NCBI RefSeq assembly: GCF_001039355.2
Contig: NW_019774637.1
Location: 392,927-456,926, forward strand
DNA from: Lingula anatina
Lineage: Eukaryota > Brachiopoda > Lingulata > Lingulida > Lingulidae
Length of the DNA stretch: 64,000 nucleotides
Direction of reading: 5' to 3'
The notes below the pieces were generated by a model that was given only the letters and a program-made list of their open reading frames with translations, was not told where the DNA came from and searched no databases. The position numbers and the translations under genes were made by a program. This document shows positions 55,505-64,000 of this stretch, in pieces; the stretch's first letter is position 1, and each line of letters opens with the position of its first letter.

Positions 55505-58500
55505 GATATGTCTGACATACATAAAAAATTTTAATCACTCGGTGATCAACATCAAATGGGCGGGAAAATCCACACCTAATTTTTTGTTCAATTGAGCGGC
55601 GTGCACTCTTCCTGTTATTGGCGTTCCATTGGGAGGTGGGGACAAAAATGACCAAATATTGTTCCAAAATGTTTATAATTAATAGCCTGAAACCAGTATC
55701 GTTGCCCGATCCCCAGGCTAGGGCACGCAAAACAAAATTAGACAAACTTGTGAATGGCATGTGAAATCGCACATTCCAATATGGCTGCAACTCGTGGGCG
55801 GAGATGCCTTGTGTTAGTAAACACGCGACCGGCGTTTATTCATGTGTCCCAGGAATGTAAATACTACATGAAAGCCATGTTCTTTTCAATGAATGAAGTA
55901 CGTGGATATACTTACGGCTATATCGCATCTCACTTTCTGAGTCTCGTGTGTCAAAAAGTCAGATGGCACCGGAAACGTGTTCGGAAAACATCGCAATTTA
56001 ATTTTACCTCAATAAATATTCCCTGCGCTCAAAATAACACTTAAGAAAATTGCTTAAAGTTGATAAAATTGCCCGGATCCTCTCGCGAAGGGGTGTTGGT
56101 TTTAATTTTAGCTTTAATTACGTCAACCAGGTCTGCTCCGCACGTGCGGCCGCTTAGTGTTTTTTGGTTCTATTAAACTTCAGCGGCGCTGATGGAGCGA
56201 AATCGTTTAGCTCGATTTTCACATCTGTTTCACCTTAAATAACACCTTGTTTTGGATGTGCACAAATTAAAGGAATATCTGAGGAATTGGTGGAATTTTT
56301 TTTTTCTTCTTGGGGGCAATGCGTGATCCGTTGGTACGTTGGGCAACTAAGGCTAGCCTTTTCACCCATGATCATCCGGACCCCACCCAAAAAAACATTA
56401 CTTTTTACCAGTCCGGACAGCTTGTCGTCTTCTTCATGAAACTCGTCTATAATATTTTGCCTTATATCTTATCTGCATATCGCAATTACCATCAGTACAC
56501 CCTAACTTTATTATTTCTAGTGCTGAACTACTCCTATGTTTTCATTCATAATTCCAGAGGACTAGCGTGTCGCTCCGTCATATCCTATTTTTACGCTGCG
56601 AAGCTCGATATTAGGCGTAATTTTGAGGGAAATGGGACAAAACACGCAAAACTGCCTTGCCTTGGCACAAAAGTAATGCAAGCTGGCACGCGCCAACCCA
56701 AAATTTCACAAAGACTAAGAACTAGCGAATTTTTCAGCAACAAAATGGACTTCCATGTATTCTATATCTATACCATAAAATTCAAATAACTGGCTTACGC
56801 ATTAATAGAGTCAATATTCTCTTTTCCCTCCTTTTCTTACTTTTTATCAATTGACGCTGTCAACTAGTTAAAAAAAGATTATTAGATTTGTACACTAAGC
56901 ATGTATTTACACCAGCGATAGGCCGTGAGCCTCGGTGAAAGGTTGGACATTCATTTCTTTGGGGCGTCTAATTTATATTTCGCTAATAGAAAATTGTTCG
57001 CCCTTGGCACGACCTTTTTGCGCAGTTTTCAACCTAGGGGCCATCAGGAGTGGGCGTAGCCTCTCTCTACGGCCTCTTGCATGGCAGTCGTGAGATTATT
57101 CTCCTGATACATAGTGATTCAATTCAGTTCTATTAGCGATCGGACTTTTTGGATTTAGTATACACGCACCAACACACCTCCGTTTGCATAAGCCCCCCCC
57201 CCCCCCCCCAGGATAGGGGGAGAGGTACAGGGTCTCGAACAAAACACCTGTTGACCAGAAAAAGGTCCATTCTAAATCAAAAATTGACCTGTGCTCTAAG
57301 CAATTTCTCGAGTTAGGTCAACCAAGCGGGCAAAATAAGGTCTACTTTTCAGAAAAAGAAAAAGACACCTCCCCTCTCCTTTTGAAATCGCTGCCTGAAC
57401 ACTTACAATTCCAATATCTGCCGTGAGCACGGACAACACTCCATTCAGACCATGGCATGGCGTGATCCGCGGTGCCTACATGTTCAACAGCGTTTTAGAT
57501 TCTGTGATAAATGTGTTTAAATCACGTCGGCCATGTGATCCGCGATTTAACAGCGTTATTATCCAAAGGTGTTCGGGCAGGTGGGACTTCCGGAGGTAAT
57601 TATTGAACACACTGATAACGCTGATAGAGATCTACGAGGTGAGTTATTGGGCCGAGTGGTTTGGGGTAGGGGTTCGGGGGGGGGGGGGGGTCAGGATCAC
57701 ACGCCGTGTGGAAGGACGTTTCTTTCTGGCTTAACTCAGCTGACTCTCTGTGTGGGTCTCTTCTGATTTCTTTATATCACACAGTTATGAGGAATAAATA
57801 TTTCAAAAGAATTTATACTTGAAAATGAAGAATATAGTGACCGTATTCTTCTACCAGACAAGACCCCAGCCTGAACCCAACTCCAGAGTTGAAAAAATGA
57901 CAGTGAAGCATGACAAACCAACAACAGCTGTTCTATCTTATCTTAACAAAGAATATATTATTTTTTTTGTTAATTTAAACAGGATTACATGAAAGACACG
58001 CAGCTTTTACACGCATAAGATTAAAAAAAAACAGAATAAAAAATCGCTTTTCCCAATATGTTAATCCGCGCACACCAGACAAGACATCCCGTGCACTATC
58101 ATCTAACCTGCGAGACGAAATAAATCTTGGTTTCATACTTAATTATAGTTAAAAAGACGTGAGCCATACATAAAAAATACAAACGTGACAAACGACACGA
58201 AGGAAAGATGACAACGCGCGGATAAACTGTAGTAAAAAAAGTTTGAGGGTTGGACGCCTAGCGTTCAGTACCGCCCCCTAAGACCGCACTAAGTCAAATT
58301 AATAACGTACAACCCCTGGATGTTCAACTGACACTGCATCTTATGTGGATGGATAAAAGTAAAGAAACACATAGACTAACAAGGCAACACAGTTATTCCG
58401 TCGCTGCACGGGGATGAGTCATCGTACAATTAGCCGATCTTTTTATAAACTTTTCCCCATTAAAGGTGACAATCTCACACACCGGCAGCGGGGTCCGTGT

Positions 58501-59212
58501 GCTAACCTTGATATATTCCATTGCAATTGATGCCACTTTATTTACATGAGATTTAAAAGTAAATTAAGTGTCACCGCTCACCTTAACCTCTGTGGCCGGG
58601 ATTTATGGTGGTGCGCGATGAGTCATTCCTTTTACCTGATTCAGCCACTTAACAATGTCAATATTACGCACAGAAGCACTTTTAAGGTGTGACATTTTTT
58701 AATCACCTTGGATCCTTGTTGTCACTGCGACTTGGTTTTATGTACCGTTAATGTGCGAATCTCGATATGTTTTTTGATATAGATATCTATAGTTTATCTT
58801 GTTTGATATATTTGAATGATTTCGAAAAGCTCCCCTCCCCTCCCCCGCCATATCATCGGCGGGTCGTACCCTGTGCCTGTCCGGTCAATCTATTTGTCAA
58901 TCTAAAAATACAATTTGATATAATTGCTGGCCAAAGTTTAGCCTTCATTAACAGATTCAATGCATTAAAGGGTTGTAAATTGCGTTCAATGCGCCTTTTG
59001 GGTAATAAAAACTAGAAAAGAATAAAATCCTTAAAAATGTCTCCTTTTACTTCTAGGCAAAGATGGACATAACGAACAGTTACGGCGTACGGACGGAGAA
59101 GGTTCACGGCAGTAGGGTCCAGTTCTCAAGCTTGTCTCCCTCGCTGGATAAAGGGTACGTTATTTCCCTTCTTCTACTTTCTCTCTCCATGACCCAGCCT
59201 CCCAACCCGCCA

Positions 59213-59246
<34 letters not shown>

Positions 59247-61657
59247 ACGCAGCACGATTGCTTTATTCATTTTTAACGTGCGCGCGCTTCAGTATCCACA
59301 TTAGACGATAAAAATTTTAAAAAGAATCCGAAAAGAACAAGACTTCCTCAACCTCTTAAAATCAGTCGCAGACAGTTGTGAAATTTTCAAAATCAAAGCT
59401 TCTCGCCAAATGACGAGATGGTCTCCGCGAAAAGCTAACATGGTCTAGTATTTTTAAAAGATCTTTCATTGTTTTCTTCCAGGTCTAAACTAAACATCGA
59501 GTTTAGAACCTCGTCGCCCTCCGGTTTCGTCTTCCTCGCCTCCACAGGCTCCAGAAGGTCTACCATGACTGACTACGTGACGGTGTACCTGAAGGACGGA
59601 CACATGTATTTCGCGTTCAAATGTAACGGCATGACGGGCCGGCTCCGAGAGAGGAAACAGCTGGACGACGGCCAGTGGCACAAGGTAGGTTCATGGAGTC
59701 TATATTCGGTGGGGTGAGGTGAGGTGGTGGTTGGGTTAATGCCTGGTGGTGGTGGTTGGGGGGGGGGTCGGTAATAGGAAAAGTGAAACCACCTGCAACA
59801 GTGTTTCAGAAAGCTACTTTACAGCACGTGTTCTTAAATGTTTTGTATCTTTTGGCCAGGAACACATTTTCAGTTTCAAATTACACTTGAAATGAATGTG
59901 AATGAATTAATCAAAAAGCCTTTTTAGAAAATGAAAAATGCATGACGCATCAATCAATTTCAACATCCAAGACGAAATTAGATGCTTAAAGATATAATTA
60001 GCTCACGTATATATAAATAGATATATGACAAAAATAAGCAAAGAGCTAATGCCATGGATGGCAAAGTCGCGTCATGCCAACCAAAGCCAGGGAGTGGTTC
60101 ACATAACCGGTAATGTGAAGCTACCTCTGGCAGCACCCTTCACTTACAATACACCAAAACACTTAAATATCACGAAAAAGTTCCCATGTAGTCAGAACTT
60201 TTGTCTTTATCGTCATGGACATTGTGGAGGCACAAATAGCGGGCCACTCCTTGCGGATTGCCGAACATTAGATCACCTTCATCACACCTCGTGAAAAACC
60301 CAGGCGGACACCCAGGCCACGTTGTCGCCCTCGTCGTCATTCAGTCCTGTTTCCAGGGCAAAATTTCCCAGTATTTGGTGTCCGATAAAAGATCACACAC
60401 CTATGACTAGCGCTCCACTAATTAAACATATTTGTAAGCATGATGAAATGTGGCCAGAATTCATACCAGGATTAGCAAGTGTTTATTACATCGGAAGCTA
60501 GTATTAGATTGACGAGTTCTTTTGAAGAAATGAGTTTTATTGGTATTGCTTCTGCCCGTCGTAATTGAATACTCGGACGTCAACTGGCATCCTACAACGT
60601 ACAATGTAGACTCACTGCTGAATTATTTTATCTTATTCAGAAAGAAATGTTGTTTGGGGAGAATGATTAATAACAATCTAACACCTCTTTTGGACAACGT
60701 TTATGATGATAATTATATGATATATAATAATATATGATAACCTATCTTTATAAACTATAAAATACATGTACGTATGTGACATAAGGTCAATAGCCCGAGA
60801 TTTTGAGAAGATTTTAGTTCAGACATAAAAAGACGGGATTTAAATTATATTATTAAAAGTGTGTTTGCTGTAAGTTGTGACACGTTACCAAATCGGAATA
60901 TAAAAATGGGGAATATTCATTGTTTTACTTCCCCAAACGTTTGCAGTTTGTCTCGACTTTAATTAAATGTATTTACACTTAAAATCGACATGTACTCTAT
61001 TTTCTGTCCTTTTTACCTTACCCCTTATAATTTGTTCCTATTGTTAAGACATTGACAGAGCGTAATGTAAGGTGCTAAAACATGAAAGGCTCCGTAGCTA
61101 AAGATAGCGGCGATTTTCTTCTCTGATAAAATTTCACGCGCTGTCGCCCTCACCGGAGATGACACCAAAAGCATCCGTCTCCGGTTTAGATAAAAAAAGA
61201 ACTACCCCGGGAAGTGCTCGTTGATCAAATGTCCTCGCATCCTTTATCTCATTGATGATAAGATCGCTAATCTCAAACGACTCGTCAGAGTCTTGATCAA
61301 ACAAGGTCAAACAAGAACCGGAAAGTGCGGTGCCTAACTAATAGTAGGTCATAAATGACTGTTCCGATGAAAATGATCAAAATCTGCAAATGGTGTGAAG
61401 ATTCGACAAAATAACGCTAATAGGCGATTCAGTTTGAACTAAAATTACCAAGTGAATCTTAGGATTGAGGGAGGATTCATTTGCAAAAAAAGAAGAAAAA
61501 AAAAGAAAAAAAGATATAACAAAAAGTAACAATGCAATAAACAGCAATACACGCATTTTACGCATTTAATGCAAGTCGTTACTGTTGTGGAACTGTTTGA
61601 GGCATATTTTGATGATTTCGTATTTTCTAGTGCAATGCACAAAACTTGATAGTTAGA

Positions 61658-61697
<40 letters not shown>

Positions 61698-62263
61698 AAA
61701 AAAAATGATCAGGCAATCAATTTAATCACGATTGATTTCTCTATTTTTCAGCTGAACTATAATCGTGAAGACGGGACGCCGGGCGCCATTAAAATCAACC
61801 ATGAATCCCCGTACCGCCGCTACCAGGTCTCGTGCCCTTCCTTCAACACCCTGTTCTTTGGCGGACTACCACCTCACTTGGTGCGACAAGTGACGTCAGA
61901 TCTGGGATTAGAGGTAAGGTTTCTCATTTTCAGTTAAATTTTCCTTCCGTTTATTTGAATCTACAAAAGCATCAGCAAAAGTACATCAAATACAATATCA
62001 AAATCCCCAGTTTGCAATTTTTCATGAATCGCCCAGCTTTTAAAATTGGACTTACACCATGTGAAGAGAGAGAGAGAGAGAGAGAGAGAGAGGTTACGTT
62101 TTGATATGTATGTAGCAAAACTTTAACATATTTGTTCTTTTGCTTTCAGAACGAATTCGGCAACAACAAAGCTCACCGCTTAGAAGGATGCTTCCGTAAC
62201 GTAAACATTGACAATAAACAATTCCGTGTTGAGCCTTCCTATCACAGCGTGTCAACATGTTGA
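52365..62263 (+). CDS. Secreted protein with a single laminin G domain (five exons)
   Basis: Exons 52365-52454, 59057-59154, 59483-59684, 61752-61913 and 62150-62263, phases consistent, 666 bases, 221 residues. Residues 1-24 are a signal peptide (FVAICTCVLAAVLDVLVKA). The rest is one laminin G module: SKLNIEFRTSSPSGFVFLAS, DDGQWHKLNYNRE, LFFGGLPP, LEGCFRNVNID and a C-terminal cysteine. C198 and C221 are placed like the conserved disulfide of LG modules; C110 and C158 are extra. The GQWHK, GGLP and GC-RN signatures resemble LG modules of laminin alpha chains, but there is no EGF, second LG or membrane segment. An extracellular matrix or cell-surface ligand role is inferred. ATG 52365 is the first after the TATA box. 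Confidence 0.88.
55445..55501. repeat. (TG)n(AG)n compound microsatellite
   Basis: About 14 TG units followed directly by about 14 AG units. Confidence 0.95.
57190..57395. mobile_element. MITE family C, degenerate copy
   Basis: Poly-C tract then AAAAAGGTCCATTCTAAAT and CAGAAAAAGAAAAAG..CCTTTTGAAATCGCTG, in the same order as the family C interior; terminal repeats are lost. Confidence 0.5.
59057..59154 (+). CDS. Laminin G gene exon 2
   Basis: AKMDITNSYGVRTEKVHGSR then VQFSSLSPSLDK; acceptor CTTCTAG, donor GTACGT. Leads into the first strands of the LG fold. Confidence 0.85.
59222..59248. repeat. (CA)n microsatellite
   Basis: 13 CA units in laminin G gene intron 2. Confidence 0.95.
59483..59684 (+). 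CDS. Laminin G gene exon 3 (LG core)
   Basis: 67 codons after one completing base; contains GFVFLAS, DYVTVYLKDGHMYFAF and ends DDGQWHK before GTAGGT. Confidence 0.93.
61659..61695. repeat. (CA)n microsatellite
   Basis: 18 CA units, 57 bases before exon 4 of the laminin G gene. Confidence 0.95.
61752..61913 (+). CDS. Laminin G gene exon 4
   Basis: 54 codons in phase 0: LNYNREDGTPGAIKINHE to TSDLGLE, with the LFFGGLPP strand. Acceptor TTTTTCAG, donor GTAAGG. Confidence 0.92.
62064..62092. repeat. (GA)n microsatellite
   Basis: About 14 GA units, 58 bases before exon 5. Confidence 0.95.
62150..62263 (+). CDS. Laminin G gene exon 5 and stop
   Basis: 37 codons and TGA (62261-62263): NEFGNNKAHRLEGCFRNVNI to HSVSTC. 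Acceptor TTGCTTTCAG. Confidence 0.92.
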   Translation, partial: NEFGNNKAHRLEGCFRNVNIDNKQFRVEPSYHSVSTC

Positions 62264-63635
62264 CGTCATCAATATTTAGGCTGACGTAATACCCACCAAC
62301 CAACGCAGATAGAGATGAAAATATTTCAGTTGAAATTAGTAGAATATGGTACTCAAACAGCGCTGAGCGCTTGAAAGTGCCACTACAATAGAAGCTGTAA
62401 GTAAAAAGCGTCTATGACGTCAAAGTATGCGTTCAGGGAACGTGTCAAGACCATGACGTGCGTTAAGTTTTTGACGCCAGAGAGTTCACAGATGCCTAAA
62501 TAGCTGACCAACCAGCGTTCCACATCAAATTTATTATGGCGCTAAACAAAAGCGGGCAGAACTTATTACGGTGCTTGAGAATGATTGCAGACGTTTCTCT
62601 AACGATCACCATTAGAGGTTGCTTTCGATGATAATGACGCCGAGAAAATTCCAAACGAACATTCGCAGCTTTTTTTTTCCGTCCACACTTGTCACATGTT
62701 TGCCTAACATCTGAGGGTTCTTGGGAAATTGAAGTTCGGAAACTAGGTCTAGGTCGAATTTCTCGAAGACAGGGCATGTTCTATACATATGCTTATGGTT
62801 GCCTGAGAGATGCGTTGCTGTAGTTTATTTATTGCAATTTGTAGATAAACGCTAGCCTATTGCTTAAAATTGATCCAGTAAGATCTTCATAAGCCAAGTA
62901 AAAGGGCGGTACGAAATCTAAAAGAAATATGTAATTTTATAACAGTAATTATTTTTGGTGACATGCCAAACGAACGCCTAGATAAGGCCTGTTCCACAAA
63001 GCGATGCATGACGTGCACATAAAGAATGTATGAAAAACCATAGTGACTTCATTATTAGAACCAACATGGTTTCAATTTTTTACGGATGGGAAATTAGGCC
63101 AACATAAGACATGTAGCCTATACCGAGTACAGATGAGATTAACCTCAAATATAAAATTTCCAGCTTTCGAAATAACGAGTGCATCAAGACTTGCAAATAA
63201 CGGCCAAGATTCTGATGTTGATAAATTACGAATCTACTACATTACAATTTTCAAGTCTTATGCATTATGTGCAGTGTACATTCGTTGTCACTCAAGCGTC
63301 GCTTTGGGGGCATACATGCCAATTCCTCAGTTTTGATGTTTCACAATGATGTAAGATATTCATACAATTCTCAACTTGTCTTTATATCAACTGCCATTGT
63401 TTCCAAAACGATACGGTGCGGGAATTGAAATTTAAGAGTTGTATGTTTTCAGCCAATAATTCAGGCGATTTGGTAATAGCATAGGAAGAAACGTCTTCCC
63501 CTACTCGCGTATGGTCTTTTCTATTACCTTCTCCGTATTAACTGAATGTGTACATAGTTTTAAGTTAATCATATTTATGTTATTATTTAACTTGAATGAC
63601 ATCTATTCTTCTTTTCTCATAGATGTTTACCACTG

Positions 63636-63641
63636 AATAAA
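63636..63641 (+). terminator. Candidate poly(A) signal of the laminin G gene
   Basis: The first canonical AATAAA after the stop codon. Confidence 0.45.
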
Positions 63642-63980
63642 TATGTACAGGTAAACCGAACATTTTCTATTTGTTTTTGATATTGATAACTATAAAAGTG
63701 GGGCAGAAAATAGTATTATTTGATAAAATGGAGATCGCTCTTGTGGTTTTAAGCAGTTTAAAATATTGCTTTTTCTCTTGCTTAAATGGCCTGTCTCAAG
63801 TTGAATTCGTGTCTCAAAATAATCGAATAAGAATTTAGAATAAGTTGTCTAGTCAGAAAAGTATACTTACCCTTTGTATCTCAAAGTTCTTCTTATATTC
63901 ATATTTACTACAACTGATAAACAACATCTACACGAGGATGTTTGAGCTCAACGCTAACCATACACTAGTTATAACCCTTT

Positions 63981-64000
63981 AGGGTTGGTTCACAATGAAT
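63981..64000. mobile_element. Possible left end of another family A MITE
   Basis: GGTTGGTTCACAATGAAT at the window edge resembles the family A terminus GGTGTGTTCACAATGAAAC; the element would continue beyond the window. Confidence 0.4.

Larger units (their letters stand above)
52455..59056 (+). other. Intron 1 of the laminin G gene
   Basis: 6.6 kb, phase 0. Contains microsatellites and a diverged family C MITE (57190-57395). A 159-codon open frame at 56310-56789 has no recognisable motif. No further exon is supported. Confidence 0.55.
62264..64000 (+). other. Probable 3' UTR and flank of the laminin G gene
   Basis: No AATAAA occurs until 63636-63641, so the 3' UTR may be about 1.4 kb, or an earlier non-canonical signal is used. 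No other gene is seen. Confidence 0.45.

Noticed and set aside
56310-56789. 159-codon ORF in the laminin G gene intron
   Set aside because: No motif or homology recognised; no transcript signals around it.
1-64000. CRISPR array, operon or prokaryotic mobile system
   Set aside because: Introns, poly(A) signals and the gene content are eukaryotic; no spaced direct-repeat array is present.

Overview
This is nuclear DNA of an animal, probably a marine invertebrate. Three multi-exon protein genes and one gene end have GT-AG introns, the genome is AT-rich with many miniature inverted-repeat elements (MITEs) and microsatellites, and two eukaryotic tRNA genes lie in introns. Local evidence of unmerged alleles points to a highly heterozygous species. 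The protein and tRNA sequences would fit an invertebrate deuterostome such as a lancelet or hemichordate, but the species cannot be fixed from the sequence alone.

Layout. (1) 292-1095 (+): last two exons of the mitochondrial phenylalanyl-tRNA synthetase gene FARS2. (2) 3356-6835 (+): a two-exon gene for a small secreted protein with one EGF-like motif, not recognised as a named family. (3) 7878-27843 (-): a complete polynucleotide kinase 3'-phosphatase gene (PNKP). I resolve 15 coding exons whose phases all fit, giving 623 residues: FHA domain, a linker about 100 residues longer than in human, HAD phosphatase and P-loop kinase. A 31-base micro-exon carries most of the Walker A loop. Exon 13 occurs twice because a 2.7 kb block (9775-12436) is repeated after a single N at 12437; this looks like two unmerged alleles. 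The introns hold two tRNA-Pro genes (UGG on -, AGG on +), an assembly gap (22453-22634) and many MITEs. (4) 28174-30746 (+): a young non-autonomous LTR retrotransposon with LTRs that read as identical, a TAGT target duplication and two unfamiliar ORFs, 330 bases upstream of the PNKP start codon. (5) 30751-51970: about 21 kb with no gene I can support, containing MITEs and microsatellites. (6) 51972-62263 (+): a TATA-box promoter and a five-exon gene for a 221-residue secreted protein consisting of one laminin G domain. The window ends in its likely 3' UTR, a non-coding stretch and the start of another MITE copy.

The genes are not functionally linked. PNKP is a DNA-end repair enzyme, FARS2 serves mitochondrial translation, and the EGF-like and laminin G genes encode presumed extracellular proteins. 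The EGF-like gene and PNKP converge with 1 kb between their stop codons. Most of the unusual structure comes from transposable elements and from assembly behaviour at their poly-G/poly-C tracts.
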